Below are positions 52,251 to 61,707 of a stretch of 64,000 nucleotides of DNA, piece by piece. The DNA lies in NCBI RefSeq assembly GCF_002954585.1, contig NZ_MSCI01000002.1, forward strand, positions 187,266-251,265, written 5' to 3'. Position numbers and translations under genes: made by a program. The DNA is from Vibrio chagasii (GTDB lineage: Bacteria > Pseudomonadota > Gammaproteobacteria > Enterobacterales > Vibrionaceae). Every line of letters starts with the position of its first letter. Positions within the stretch are counted from its first letter, which is position 1. A model generated the notes under the pieces. That model saw only the letters and a program-made list of their open reading frames with translations, searched no databases and was not told where the DNA came from.

Positions 52251-52769
52251 GTGATAGATGGCGATGGTTACCGATTAAATGTTGGTATTGTAATCTGTAA
52301 CAACCATGGTCAGGTCTTCTGGGCTAAACGATACGGGCAACATTCATGGCAATTCCCTCAAGGGGGAATAGATGAAGGTGAAACTCCGGAACAGGCAATG
52401 TACCGTGAGTTGTATGAAGAGGTTGGCCTTACTAAAAAGGATGTCAAGATCGTCGCGACAAGTCGTCATTGGTTACGCTACAAGCTACCCAAACGACTGG
52501 TTCGATGGGATTCTAAACCTGTCTGTATTGGACAAAAACAGAAGTGGTTCCTTTTACGCTTAGATTGCGATGAATCGCGTATCAATATGCAGCGTGGGAG
52601 TACACCTGAGTTTGATGGTTGGCGCTGGGTGAGTTACTGGTACCCAGTTCGACAAGTTGTTTCTTTTAAGCGAGACGTTTACCGTCGAGCGATGAAAGAG
52701 TTCGCATCTTTAGCAATGCCGTTTAAAGAGCGAAAAACAAAAGGAAAACGCAAATTGCGTAGAGGTTAA
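52251..52769 (+). CDS. rppH: RNA pyrophosphohydrolase RppH
   Basis: A 172-aa Nudix hydrolase that converts 5'-triphosphate RNA ends to monophosphate, starting RNase E-dependent decay. The Nudix box is [23 protein letters not shown]. The flanking sequence is nearly identical in pattern to E. coli RppH ([71 protein letters not shown]). The GTG start at 52251 has GAGG 8 bases upstream and aligns with the family start; the frame is open further 5' but that part is non-homologous and overlaps DnaA boxes. It is 2 bases upstream of ptsP. Confidence 0.95.
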   Translation: MIDGDGYRLNVGIVICNNHGQVFWAKRYGQHSWQFPQGGIDEGETPEQAMYRELYEEVGLTKKDVKIVATSRHWLRYKLPKRLVRWDSKPVCIGQKQKWFLLRLDCDESRINMQRGSTPEFDGWRWVSYWYPVRQVVSFKRDVYRRAMKEFASLAMPFKERKTKGKRKLRRG

Positions 52770-52771
52770 GC

Positions 52772-55021
52772 ATGCTCAGTCAACTAAGGGAAATAGTTGA
52801 ACACGTATCAAGAGTTGAAGATGTATCAACAGCACTTGATATTCTAGTTAAAGAGACATGCAGTGCGATGCAGACGGAATGTTGCACCGTGTATTTAGCC
52901 AATAATGATATGCAGCGCCTTGAGTTGATGGCAACTCAAGGCCTGATCTTTGAAGGGAATAGTATTCACATTGGTTTCGATGAAGGTCTGGTTGGCCTAG
53001 TCAAACGAAGCGCTGAACCTATTAACCTTGCACAAGCGTCTGCTCACCCTGCTTATAAGTTTTTTCCAGAACTTGGAGAAAACATTTACCACTCTTTTCT
53101 TGGCACTCCCATTATCCATCGCAAGCAAGTGCTTGGTGTATTGGTTATCCAACAAAAGACGCCTCGTTTATTCAGCGAGATGGAAGAGTCTTTCCTTGTT
53201 ACGCTCTCAGCTCAACTTGCGGTTATTGTGGCGCACGCCCAAACCCAAGGTCATTGGCTGTTGGAGCAACAGAAGCTGCCAGGCATCAAAGGTATTGCTG
53301 CCTCATCTGGGGTTGCCATTGGTGATCTGTGGTGGGATAACACTCAACCTGAATTAACGGATGTGTATCCTGCTTCGACGCTCAATATTGAGCGCGAACA
53401 AGAGTTACTGGCAGTGGCAGTTGAAAATGCCCTCAACGACTTTAAACGCATGCGAAAGCGCCTAGACAGTGAAATCAATAAAGACGCATTAGCTATCTTT
53501 GATCTGTTTACGCACTTACTCAACGATCCTATGTTGCGTAAGGATCTAAAAAGTCAGATTCAGAAAGGCGATAAAGCGGACTGGGCACTAAGGCAGGTAG
53601 TCGAGAGTTATTCCAATCGCTTTGCTCGTATGTCGGATGTTTATCTGCGTGAAAGGGCACAGGATATCCGAGAGCTCGGTCAAAGGCTGTTGTATTTCCT
53701 CCATAACTCCGAATATGAGCTTCGTACCTTAGATAAACCTATTATCCTGGTAGTTCGTGAGTTAACGGCTTCTGTATTAGCGTCGATTCCAAAAGAGAAG
53801 CTGTTGGCAGTGATCTCTTTGGAAGGGGCGGCGAACTCGCATGCTGCGATTTTATCTCGTGCGCTTGGCATCCCTTCGGTGATGGGAGTTAACATTAACC
53901 TCGAGCAAGCGAATGGCAAGCAAGCCATCGTCGATGGTTATAGTGGCGAGATCTTTATCGAGCCGACCAAGAGCCTGCTCAAAGAGTATCGAGGGCTGAT
54001 TCTTGAAGAGAGTGAACTCTCCTCAATGGTCAATCGCGAGCTGTATCTACCTGCGAAAACCCAAGATGATCAACAGGTTGAAATCCTACTTAATGCAGGC
54101 TTGAGCGCTGATACCAATATTGCCATCAATCAAGGCGTTGATGGGGTTGGCCTGTATCGAACGGAAATTTCCTTCTTATTACAACAACGTTTCCCATCAG
54201 AGGATGAACAGTTTAAGCAGTATCGCTCTGTACTTTCTAGCTACCCAAATAAACAAGTGGTGATGCGTACGCTCGATATTGGTGGTGATAAGGCATTACC
54301 TTACTTCCCAATCGAGGAAGACAATCCATTCCTTGGCTGGCGTGGTATTCGCTTTACGCTGGATCATCCAGATATCTTCATTATCCAACTGCGTGCCATG
54401 TTACGTGCGAGTTGTGAAAGCCACAACTTGAGCATTCTGCTACCGATGATCTCGGGCGCTCAGGAGTTGGATGACGCACTACAGTTGATTGAGCAAGCGT
54501 ATGATGAAGTGCATGAACTTGATAATCGAGTACGAATGCCTCGTATCGGTATCATGATTGAAGTGCCTTCGATGCTCTATCTGCTACCGCTGATTGCTGA
54601 CAAGGTCGACTTTGTCTCTGTTGGTACCAATGACTTAACCCAATATTTATTGGCCGTTGACCGGAACAATTCTCGAGTCTCTGATGTCTATGAATCTATG
54701 CACCCTGCTGTGATCATGGCATTGAAACAGATTCATGATACTTGTAAGCAATATCAATTACCTGTGTGTATTTGTGGAGAGCTAGCCGGTGATCCAATGG
54801 GTGCATTGTTACTGCTTGGATTGGGTTATCAGACGTTAAGTATGAACACCTCGAATGTGGCTAGAACCAAGTATTTGATTCGTCAATCTAACTTGAGCGA
54901 ATTACAGGATTTGGCAAATAAGGCACTTTCAAAGCCGTATGGCAGTGACATCTATAGTATGATGCTGAACTATTTCGAAGAGCGTGAATTTACAGGCTTC
55001 ATTCGAGCAGGTAAAAAATAG
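52772..55021 (+). CDS. ptsP: PTS-Ntr enzyme I (PtsP)
   Basis: A 749-aa phosphoenolpyruvate-protein phosphotransferase of the nitrogen PTS, which phosphorylates NPr and through it EIIA-Ntr. The N-terminal GAF domain covers about residues 1-160 (CCTVYLANNDMQRLELMATQGL). The EI part follows, with the phospho-His in GAANSHAAILSRALGIPSVMG, a PEP-binding GVGLYRTEISFLLQ and LDIGGDKALPYF, and the catalytic Cys in CICGELAGDPMG. GAF regulation by glutamine is known in E. coli, which is noteworthy with two GOGAT operons in the window. Cotranscribed with rppH as in E. coli. Confidence 0.96.
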   Translation: MLSQLREIVEHVSRVEDVSTALDILVKETCSAMQTECCTVYLANNDMQRLELMATQGLIFEGNSIHIGFDEGLVGLVKRSAEPINLAQASAHPAYKFFPELGENIYHSFLGTPIIHRKQVLGVLVIQQKTPRLFSEMEESFLVTLSAQLAVIVAHAQTQGHWLLEQQKLPGIKGIAASSGVAIGDLWWDNTQPELTDVYPASTLNIEREQELLAVAVENALNDFKRMRKRLDSEINKDALAIFDLFTHLLNDPMLRKDLKSQIQKGDKADWALRQVVESYSNRFARMSDVYLRERAQDIRELGQRLLYFLHNSEYELRTLDKPIILVVRELTASVLASIPKEKLLAVISLEGAANSHAAILSRALGIPSVMGVNINLEQANGKQAIVDGYSGEIFIEPTKSLLKEYRGLILEESELSSMVNRELYLPAKTQDDQQVEILLNAGLSADTNIAINQGVDGVGLYRTEISFLLQQRFPSEDEQFKQYRSVLSSYPNKQVVMRTLDIGGDKALPYFPIEEDNPFLGWRGIRFTLDHPDIFIIQLRAMLRASCESHNLSILLPMISGAQELDDALQLIEQAYDEVHELDNRVRMPRIGIMIEVPSMLYLLPLIADKVDFVSVGTNDLTQYLLAVDRNNSRVSDVYESMHPAVIMALKQIHDTCKQYQLPVCICGELAGDPMGALLLLGLGYQTLSMNTSNVARTKYLIRQSNLSELQDLANKALSKPYGSDIYSMMLNYFEEREFTGFIRAGKK

Positions 55022-55029
55022 GAATTAAC

Positions 55030-55821
55030 GTGTCATATGAACTGATAGGCTTGCTGGCAGGCCTTGGTGCTGTTGTTGGTGTTTTAGCTGGCTTGCTAGG
55101 TATTGGCGGTGGGTTGTTGGTGGTTCCGGCCTTACTGTTCTTGCTCCCGAAAGCGGGTATTCCTCAAGAGTTTGCAATGCAAATGGCATTAGCGACCTCG
55201 CTATCTACCATTATTGTTACGTCAGGATCGTCTGCGATTAACCACTTAAAGTTGGGTAACGTAGAGATATTTGTCGTGAAGTGGTTAATGCCAGGGGTTG
55301 TGATTGGCGGTTTTCTTGGTTCCTTTGTAGCTGACGTTATTCCTTCTCAGTACTTGCCTAAAGTTTTTGGTGTGATTGTGTTAGTGCTGGCACTGCAGAT
55401 GCTGTTGTCGATTCGCTCTAAGAGCCAGAAAGCGATGCCAGGCTCTGCGACAACCATGTTATGTGGTGGTGGCATTGGTTTGGTTTCAAGCCTCGCGGGT
55501 ATTGGTGGCGGCTCGTTGTCTGTACCTTTCCTTAACCATCATGGTGTGGAAATGCGTAAGGCGGTGGGTTCATCTTCAGTGTGTGGTTTTGTTATCGCTA
55601 TCTCTGGGATGCTAGGCTTTATTTGGCATGGCTCGTCTGTCGAGGGGCTGCCCGCGTTTAGCCTTGGTTATGTCTACCTACCTGCCTTGGTTGCGATATC
55701 GTGCACATCAGTAATGACCACACGAGTGGGTGCGAAGCTGGCTACGCAATTACCAACACCAGTACTTAAGAAGTTCTTTGCGGTATTTTTAATGTTTATA
55801 GCAGCGACCATGCTGCTGTAG
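55030..55821 (+). CDS. TSUP-family (TauE/SafE) membrane permease
   Basis: A 263-aa inner-membrane protein with about eight hydrophobic segments and the two-repeat structure of the TauE/SafE family. Repeat starts are visible as GLLGIGGGLLVVPALLF near residue 25 and SLAGIGGGSLSVPFLNHHG near residue 155. Family members export or import sulfite, sulfoacetate or other small anions. The substrate is not predictable here. GTG start with AGGA 9 bases upstream. It is inserted between ptsP (8-base gap) and lgt, an addition to the E. coli order. Confidence 0.88.
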   Translation: MSYELIGLLAGLGAVVGVLAGLLGIGGGLLVVPALLFLLPKAGIPQEFAMQMALATSLSTIIVTSGSSAINHLKLGNVEIFVVKWLMPGVVIGGFLGSFVADVIPSQYLPKVFGVIVLVLALQMLLSIRSKSQKAMPGSATTMLCGGGIGLVSSLAGIGGGSLSVPFLNHHGVEMRKAVGSSSVCGFVIAISGMLGFIWHGSSVEGLPAFSLGYVYLPALVAISCTSVMTTRVGAKLATQLPTPVLKKFFAVFLMFIAATMLL

Positions 55822-55876
55822 TGTCTTTCGTTAGCGATTGAGCTAACCGTTATTCAATTTAGATAGAGAGCCAAGT

Positions 55877-56698
55877 ATGTCTCAGGGTTTTATTGAATTC
55901 CCAAATATCGATCCTGTTCTTATTGAACTAGGACCAATCTCAGTTCGTTGGTACGGCCTAATGTACCTTGTCGGTTTTATGTTTGCTCTTTGGCTAGCAA
56001 ATCGCCGAGCTGATCAGCCGGGTAGCGGTTGGACTCGAGAGCAAGTCTCAGACTTATTGTTCGCTGGCTTTCTAGGTGTGGTACTTGGTGGTCGTATTGG
56101 CTACGTACTGTTCTACAACTTTGACCTTTTCCTAGCCGATCCTCTTTACCTATTTAAGGTATGGACTGGCGGTATGTCTTTCCACGGCGGCCTGCTTGGT
56201 GTTATTACCGCAATGTTCTGGTATGCGAAAAAGAATGGTCGCACTTTCTTTGGCGTGGCCGACATGATTGCACCATTGGTGCCTTTTGGTTTAGGCATGG
56301 GGCGTTTAGGCAACTTCATGAACAGTGAACTTTGGGGCCGTGTTACAGATGTGCCATGGGCAATCGTATTCCCGAATGGCGGTCCACTTCCTCGCCACCC
56401 ATCTCAGCTTTATGAAATGGCACTTGAAGGCATTGTGCTGTTCTTCATCTTGAACTGGTTTATTAAAAAGCCACGTCCTCTTGGTTCTGTATCAGGGTTA
56501 TTCCTTGCAGGATATGGTACATTCCGCTTCTTAGTAGAATACGTACGTGAACCAGATGCTCATCTAGGCTTGTTCGGCGGGTTTATCTCTATGGGACAAA
56601 TCCTGTCACTGCCAATGGTTATCATCGGTGCGCTGATGATGGTTTGGGCATACAAGCGTGGTCACTACAAAGACGAATTACCACAACAAACGAAGTAA
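55877..56698 (+). CDS. lgt: Prolipoprotein diacylglyceryl transferase
   Basis: A 273-aa integral membrane enzyme that attaches diacylglycerol to the lipobox cysteine of prolipoproteins. Signatures are [17 protein letters not shown] at the N-terminus, the HGG motif ([11 protein letters not shown]), and the Lgt signature [17 protein letters not shown] with the conserved Arg residues. About seven transmembrane helices. It acts on the predicted lipoproteins encoded at 2313-2741 and 21078-21521. It is 9 bases upstream of thyA. Confidence 0.97.
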   Translation: MSQGFIEFPNIDPVLIELGPISVRWYGLMYLVGFMFALWLANRRADQPGSGWTREQVSDLLFAGFLGVVLGGRIGYVLFYNFDLFLADPLYLFKVWTGGMSFHGGLLGVITAMFWYAKKNGRTFFGVADMIAPLVPFGLGMGRLGNFMNSELWGRVTDVPWAIVFPNGGPLPRHPSQLYEMALEGIVLFFILNWFIKKPRPLGSVSGLFLAGYGTFRFLVEYVREPDAHLGLFGGFISMGQILSLPMVIIGALMMVWAYKRGHYKDELPQQTK

Positions 56699-56707
56699 GG
56701 AATTGGT

Positions 56708-57559
56708 GTGAAACAGTATTTAGATCTCTGTCAGCGTATCGTTGATAACGGTACTTGGATTGAAAATGAACGCACAGGCAAGCGCTGCCTAACCGTAATC
56801 AATGCTGACCTTGAATATGATGTTGGCAACAACCAGTTCCCACTTGTCACTACGCGTAAGAGCTTTTGGAAAGCTGCTGTTGCTGAACTGCTTGGCTACA
56901 TTCGCGGTTACGACAACGCTGAAGATTTTCGCAAACTAGGTACAAAAACTTGGGATGCAAACTCGAACTTGAACGAAGCATGGCTGAACAATCCTTACCG
57001 TAAGGGTGAAGATGACATGGGGCGTGTTTATGGCGTTCAAGGCCGAGCATGGGCAAAGCCTGATGGTGGTCATATCGACCAACTGAAGAAGATTGTAGAT
57101 GACCTGACGAATGGTATCGATGACCGTGGTGAGATCTTAAACTTCTACAACCCAGGCGAGTTCCACATGGGCTGCTTGCGTCCGTGTATGTACAGCCACC
57201 ATTTCTCTCTACTTGGTGACACTCTGTACCTAAACAGTACTCAGCGTTCTTGTGATGTTCCACTAGGTCTGAACTTCAACATGGTTCAAGTGTATGTGTT
57301 CCTAGCGATTATGGCGCAAATCACAGGCAAAAAAGCGGGTATGGCTTACCACAAGCTAGTTAATGCTCATATCTATGAAGACCAACTGGCACCTATGCGT
57401 GATATTCAGCTGAAGCGTGAGCCTCTAGCGGGCCCAACGTTCCACATCAACCCTGAGATTAAGTCTCTAGAGGATTTAGAAACTTGGGTAACGATGGATG
57501 ACTTCTGGGTTGAAGGTTACGAATGCCACGAAGCGATTAAGTACCCATTCTCGGTTTAA
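56708..57559 (+). CDS. thyA: Thymidylate synthase
   Basis: A 283-aa folate-dependent enzyme converting dUMP to dTMP. The catalytic Cys is residue 160 in [12 protein letters not shown]; the dUMP phosphate/base region reads [16 protein letters not shown]. It belongs to a variant lineage: E. coli has LAPCHAFFQFY at the active site and is 264 aa, while this protein differs widely and is 19 residues longer. GTG start with AAGGAA upstream. The lgt-thyA pairing is the same as in E. coli. Confidence 0.94.
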   Translation: MKQYLDLCQRIVDNGTWIENERTGKRCLTVINADLEYDVGNNQFPLVTTRKSFWKAAVAELLGYIRGYDNAEDFRKLGTKTWDANSNLNEAWLNNPYRKGEDDMGRVYGVQGRAWAKPDGGHIDQLKKIVDDLTNGIDDRGEILNFYNPGEFHMGCLRPCMYSHHFSLLGDTLYLNSTQRSCDVPLGLNFNMVQVYVFLAIMAQITGKKAGMAYHKLVNAHIYEDQLAPMRDIQLKREPLAGPTFHINPEIKSLEDLETWVTMDDFWVEGYECHEAIKYPFSV

Positions 57560-57581
57560 CCAAATTCGTTTTGTTTGATTG

Positions 57582-57608
57582 AAAGGCTGCCACTGTGCAG
57601 CCTTTTTT
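57582..57608 (+). terminator. thyA terminator
   Basis: AAAGGCTGC / GCAGCCTTT stem with a 6-base loop and six T. Confidence 0.88.
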
Positions 57609-57639
57609 ATTTAAGGGGCAGTGATGAGTAACCGGGTCT

Positions 57640-58006
57640 CGATATGCGAAGATCAGGAGCAGATAAGGGTAAACGAGACTAGGGATACGAAGAGCATCTT
57701 TAGTTTGAGAGGTAGGTTAGATATTAAATAAGAAAATTAGAGTTCGAGTTTTTCGCCATTCGTACCTGGCTTTATCTCTTCGTTACCCGTTTACTCTCAT
57801 CTTGAATCTTTTTTCAATTCGTCATTCCCTAGACTGACGAAGGAAGGAGTAGGGAATCTCTGGGTGCTATGCGCTGCGTAGATTCCCTATCCCGCTCGTT
57901 CCTCGCTGTAGGGAGTGACGAGGGTATATATAGGTGCGAGTAAACGGGCTCTTCGTTACTCGTTTACTCGAATCCCGCATCTTTTTTGTTCCCCGCATCT
58001 GCTCTT
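57640..58006. repeat. Large nested palindromic intergenic repeat element
   Basis: A complex element filling the thyA-nptA gap. Its core (57820-57920) is a 101-base imperfect palindrome whose arms begin CGTCATTCCCTA and end TAGGGAGTGACG. Within it, TAGGGAATCT (57850) pairs with AGATTCCCTA (57880). Outside, CCCGTTTACTC (57786) pairs with GAGTAAACGGG (57938). A 21-base near-identical direct repeat beginning CTCTTCGTTAC stands at 57776-57796 and 57949-57969. A degenerate inverted copy lies at 57667-57694. It resembles a MITE or ERIC-like non-autonomous repeat. No ORF is seen. Confidence 0.75.
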
Positions 58007-58013
58007 AACAAAG

Positions 58014-58043
58014 AAAAAGCCCGCAACCTAGGTTGCGGGCTTT
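58014..58043 (-). terminator. nptA terminator
   Basis: AAAGCCCGCAACC / GGTTGCGGGCTTT 13-bp stem with a 2-base loop. On the minus strand it is followed by a U-run (plus A at 58014-58018). Confidence 0.9.
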
Positions 58044-58068
58044 GCTATAAGCGATGTGTATTTTGCTA

Positions 58069-59214
58069 TTAAGCAGTCAGAGACAAGATTGTGCCTGGCA
58101 GTACAAGGAATACCGCAACAAGGTAACCGGCAACAACAGCTTTGTTCTTCACAGCCATGTCTGAAATCATGTCTGCCGCTTTAACTGGTAGCTCACGTAG
58201 GAACGGGATACCGAAGATGAATACCGTTGCCATGATGTTGAACACCAAGTGTACTAGAGCAATCTGAAGTGCGAATACTGCGAACTCACCAGATACTGCT
58301 GTTGCTGCAAGTAGAGCGGTAATACATGTACCGATGTTTGCGCCTAGAGTGAATGGATAAACATCACGTACTTTAAGAACACCTGAGCCTACTAGTGGAA
58401 CCATCAAGCTTGTTGTCGTTGAAGAAGACTGAACAAGGATAGTAACGATAGAGCCAGAAGCGATACCGTGGATTGGACCACGACCAATTGCGTTCTTAAG
58501 AATCTCACGAGCACGACCAACCATTAGGCTCTTCATCAGCTTACCCATAACAGTGATAGCTACGAAGATAGTTGCGATACCTAAAGCGATAAGCAGGATG
58601 CCGCCAATCGTGTCGCCAAATGTTGATAGAGGCTCTTTAATTGCGCTTACTACTGGTTTAGTGATCGGCTTGATGAAGTTAAGGCCCTTCATGCTCATAT
58701 CACCTGTTGCTAGCATCGGAGATACCAACCAGTGAGAAATCTTCTCTAGAATACCAAACGCCATCTCTAGCGGTAGGAAGATAGCTACGGCCAATAGGTT
58801 AAAGAAGTCGTGAATCGTCGCACTTGCGAATGCACGCTTGAACTCTTCTTTACAACGAACGTGACCAAGGCTAACTAGCGTATTGGTTACTGTAGTACCA
58901 ATGTTTGCCCCCATGATCATAGGGATTGCTAGCTCAACAGGTAAACCACCTGCCACAAGGCCAACGATAATTGAAGTAACTGTACTTGATGATTGAATAA
59001 GTGCGGTTGCAACTAAACCAATCATTAAGCCTGCAACTGGGTGTGAAGCAAATTCAAAAAGAACTTTTGCTTGTTCGCCTGTTGCCCATTTGAAGCCTGT
59101 TCCAACCATTGAAACTGAAAGTAATAGTAGGTAAAGCATGAATGCCAAGTTAGCCCAGCGTAGCCAACGAGTTGTGCTCGAAATCGGCGCTGCTGCAGTA
59201 GTAGCTTGGTTCAT
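58069..59214 (-). CDS. nptA: Na+/phosphate symporter NptA-like
   Basis: A 381-aa inner-membrane Na/Pi cotransporter of the NptA/type II (SLC34-like) family. The two inverted family repeats are marked by QSSSTVTSIIVGLVAGG (about residue 70) and QSSSTTTSLMVPLVGSG (about 265), each followed by a GANIGT motif. Eight or so transmembrane helices. V. cholerae NptA is the known model, a Na+-driven phosphate importer. GGAG 8 bases before the ATG supports the start. It is divergent from nhaR, consistent with sodium-related neighbours. Confidence 0.93.
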   Translation of the reverse strand: MNQATTAAAPISSTTRWLRWANLAFMLYLLLLSVSMVGTGFKWATGEQAKVLFEFASHPVAGLMIGLVATALIQSSSTVTSIIVGLVAGGLPVELAIPMIMGANIGTTVTNTLVSLGHVRCKEEFKRAFASATIHDFFNLLAVAIFLPLEMAFGILEKISHWLVSPMLATGDMSMKGLNFIKPITKPVVSAIKEPLSTFGDTIGGILLIALGIATIFVAITVMGKLMKSLMVGRAREILKNAIGRGPIHGIASGSIVTILVQSSSTTTSLMVPLVGSGVLKVRDVYPFTLGANIGTCITALLAATAVSGEFAVFALQIALVHLVFNIMATVFIFGIPFLRELPVKAADMISDMAVKNKAVVAGYLVAVFLVLPGTILSLTA

Positions 59215-59603
59215 AATGTTTTCTCCATAGGACCGTTTAAGTCTGTGTTTGGTCTGTTTGTTTAATCTGAGCGTGATGTTAGAGGGGAAATATTTCAGTA
59301 ATATTACATTTTGGTTGAGGTAGGACTTTTTTGTGATGATTTACTGTTTAAATATTCTGACAGTAAATATGATTGTTTTAAGTGTTTGTTTATAAATGAT
59401 TTTATTGCGGTTTTTGATGGGTGATATAGATCTTAAAAGTTAGAAAAAAATTGAGAAAATTGGCGTTAATATTACATTATGAAATCAAACACTTCGAAAA
59501 AATTAGCAGTTAAATGGTTTTATAGTTGGTTTTTCCGAGTTTGTTGAGCGGAGGTGTCATATTTGATATAAAAAGGAATCGACTCTTTTATTACGGCACA
59601 CCT
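59215..59603. promoter_or_regulatory. Divergent nptA / nhaR promoter region
   Basis: About 390 very AT-rich bases between divergent genes. It must carry both promoters, but many T-rich hexamers compete and I cannot single out one. No recognisable operator is seen. Confidence 0.4.
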
Positions 59604-60494
59604 ATGTCGCACCTCAACTATAACCATCTTTATTACTTCTGGATGGTCTGCAAGCAAGGTTCTGTTACCAAAGCAGCAGAAGCTCTATTTCTCACACCTC
59701 AAACGGTCACTGGCCAGATAAAAGCATTAGAAGAGCGAATGGACGGTAAGCTGACCAAGCGCAATGGTCGCAGTGTTGAACCAACAGAGCTTGGGCAGTT
59801 GGTTTTCAAATACGCGGATCGTATGTTTGGTCTGAGCTACGAAATGCTGGATATCGTGAACTACAGTCAGCACTCAAATATCCTGTTTGATGTCGGTGTG
59901 GCAGACGCTCTTTCGAAACGACTGGTTAGTAAGATCTTGATGTCGACGATTCCTGAAGATAACAGTATCCACCTTCGCTGTTTTGAATCGACTCACGAAA
60001 TGCTGCTTGAACAGCTCTCTCAACATAAGCTCGATATGATCTTGTCTGACTGCCCAGTGGACTCTAGCCAAAGCCCAGGCTTATTCAGCAAGAAGTTGGG
60101 TGAGAGTGGTATGAGCTTCTTCAGCTCTGGTGAAGTGAAAGGGGTTAATTTCCCAGCCGTATTAGAGCAAAGAAAGTTGTTGATCCCAGGAAGTCGAACC
60201 TCTATGGGGCGCAAGATACTGCAATGGTTTGATAGACAGGGTCTAAAACCGGATATTTTGGGTGAGTTTGATGATGCAGCACTGATGAAAGCGTTCGCTC
60301 GTTACCACCATGATGCTATTTTCTTAGCACCAACCTTGTACATGTCTGAAGTGGAGCAAGACACCTCCTTGCAATTATTAGGCGGTATTGAAGAGTTAAA
60401 AGAAGAGTACTATGTCATTTTTGCTGAGAGGATGATCCAACATCCAGCCGTAAAAAATGTATGTGACGCAGATTTTAGCAAATTGTTCGAATGA
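59604..60494 (+). CDS. nhaR: LysR-family regulator NhaR
   Basis: A 296-aa LysR-type transcription factor that activates Na+/H+ antiporter genes in response to sodium. It matches E. coli NhaR from its first residues ([13 protein letters not shown]) through the helix-turn-helix ([26 protein letters not shown]). In the effector domain it retains [47 protein letters not shown] and [13 protein letters not shown]. The ATG at 59604 aligns with E. coli; an in-frame ATG 78 bases upstream adds an unmatched leader. In V. cholerae NhaR also affects other cell-surface traits, which I cannot infer here. Confidence 0.95.
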   Translation: MSHLNYNHLYYFWMVCKQGSVTKAAEALFLTPQTVTGQIKALEERMDGKLTKRNGRSVEPTELGQLVFKYADRMFGLSYEMLDIVNYSQHSNILFDVGVADALSKRLVSKILMSTIPEDNSIHLRCFESTHEMLLEQLSQHKLDMILSDCPVDSSQSPGLFSKKLGESGMSFFSSGEVKGVNFPAVLEQRKLLIPGSRTSMGRKILQWFDRQGLKPDILGEFDDAALMKAFARYHHDAIFLAPTLYMSEVEQDTSLQLLGGIEELKEEYYVIFAERMIQHPAVKNVCDADFSKLFE

Positions 60495-60594
60495 GGTAGT
60501 TTGTTAATGAATTGATATCGACTATGATAACCCCGCAATATGCCGTAAATACTGATAGCCCGTAGTTGGCGTAAAGGTTGTAGGGAGCCAAACT

Positions 60595-60888
60595 ATGAAC
60601 TTAAAAGAGATGGAGAAGAATTCAGCACAAGCTGTGATTCTACTCAAAGCCATGGCCAACGAACGTCGCTTACAGATTTTGTGCCTTTTACATGGTACTG
60701 AGCTGTCGGTTGGGGAGTTGTGTGGCAAGTTGGAACTGAGTCAATCGGCTTTATCTCAACATCTTGCTTGGTTGAGAAGAGATGGTTTGGTCGATACTCG
60801 TAAAGAAGCTCAAACCGTGTATTACACATTGAGCAGTGAAGAAGTAAAAGCAATGATTAACCTACTGCATGGTCTATATTGCAAGTAG
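60595..60888 (+). CDS. hlyU: ArsR-family regulator HlyU
   Basis: A 97-aa winged-helix protein of the SmtB/ArsR superfamily that lacks the metal sites. It is HlyU, which antagonises H-NS at toxin genes (hlyA in V. cholerae, rtxA in V. vulnificus). Recognition is from the N-terminus MNLKEMEKNSAQAVILLKAMANERRLQIL and the recognition region LELSQSALSQHLAWLRRDGLV, both near-identical in pattern to V. cholerae HlyU. The redox-sensitive cysteine pair corresponds to Cys30 and Cys96; a third Cys is at 43. AGGGAG 8 bases upstream supports this ATG. No toxin gene is in the window. Confidence 0.94.
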   Translation: MNLKEMEKNSAQAVILLKAMANERRLQILCLLHGTELSVGELCGKLELSQSALSQHLAWLRRDGLVDTRKEAQTVYYTLSSEEVKAMINLLHGLYCK

Positions 60889-61141
60889 TTTATTGTTGGT
60901 AAGAAAAGTGGTTTCTTATCAGGAATAAGGTCGACACAAGGAAGTGTCAGTATTTCGCGTCGAACGTTTAAAGCTGTCTGTTCACTATCTATTTTAGCTA
61001 CTTATCTACTTTCTAGCTATTTAGTCATTACCTATCTATTTGACTCTTCTCTGTTTTATTCCCTATCGATATCTGAGTCTGTTCGTTATTTTTAACTACT
61101 GTCAGTCAGTCGTTTCATTGTGCTACTCAAAATTCAGATAT
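60889..61141 (+). other. Non-coding region after hlyU
   Basis: About 250 bases. A TAAGAAA/TTTCTTA hairpin (60900-60918) lies just after hlyU without a T-run and may be a weak terminator. From 60970 to 61070 the sequence is a loose series of CTATCTA/TAGCTA-like units, low-complexity in appearance. Nothing coding is seen. Confidence 0.45.
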
Positions 61142-61169
61142 AAAAAAACCGGCCTAAGCCGGTTTTTTT
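61142..61169 (-). terminator. rpsT terminator
   Basis: AAAAAAACCGGC / GCCGGTTTTTTT with CTAA loop: a strong symmetric hairpin 27 bases beyond the rpsT stop. Confidence 0.93.
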
Positions 61170-61195
61170 CGTTTTGCGTTGTAATCAAATTTCTA

Positions 61196-61456
61196 TTAAA
61201 GAGCTTTGATTGCAGCAGCGAAACGAGACTTATGACGTGCAGCTTTATTCTTATGAATAAGGCCTTTAGTCGCCATACGGTCAAGAAGTGGTGTAACTTC
61301 TACAAGAGCAGCAGTTGCAGCTTCTTTATCACCAGCTGCGATAGCTGCGATAGTCTTTTTCATGTAAGTGCGCATCATAGAACGACGGCTAGCGTTGTGC
61401 TGGCGACGTTTCTCAGCTTGGATAGCGCGCTTCTTAGCAGATTTACTGTTTGCCAA
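61196..61456 (-). CDS. rpsT: 30S ribosomal protein S20, TTG start
   Basis: An 86-aa small-subunit protein that binds 16S rRNA. The sequence [35 protein letters not shown] is typical S20, as is the end [18 protein letters not shown]. The start is TTG at 61456 (giving MANSKSAK), with GGGAG 9 bases upstream; an ATG 15 bases earlier would add an unmatched VRPL leader. E. coli rpsT also starts with UUG, part of its translational autocontrol. Confidence 0.96.
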   Translation of the reverse strand: MANSKSAKKRAIQAEKRRQHNASRRSMMRTYMKKTIAAIAAGDKEAATAALVEVTPLLDRMATKGLIHKNKAARHKSRFAAAIKAL

Positions 61457-61707
61457 GGGTCTAACTCCCAAAAACTTAGTTCGGTGACAATTTAAGGGCG
61501 AGGACTATCCCTCATTAGCGCTTAATTGTCAAATGATTTGTGCAAAAACCAATCGTAGCCAAACAAACTTTGGAATGGAAAGGTCATCGCGGTTAAGATG
61601 GCGGGGATTCTAACAGCATTTTTAGACCAATGCTAATAAATATGCTTCTTAGGACAGGATAGTATTTATCCTCCCTTGAAAGTAATCAACCAGTGTCAGA
61701 GGTTTCT

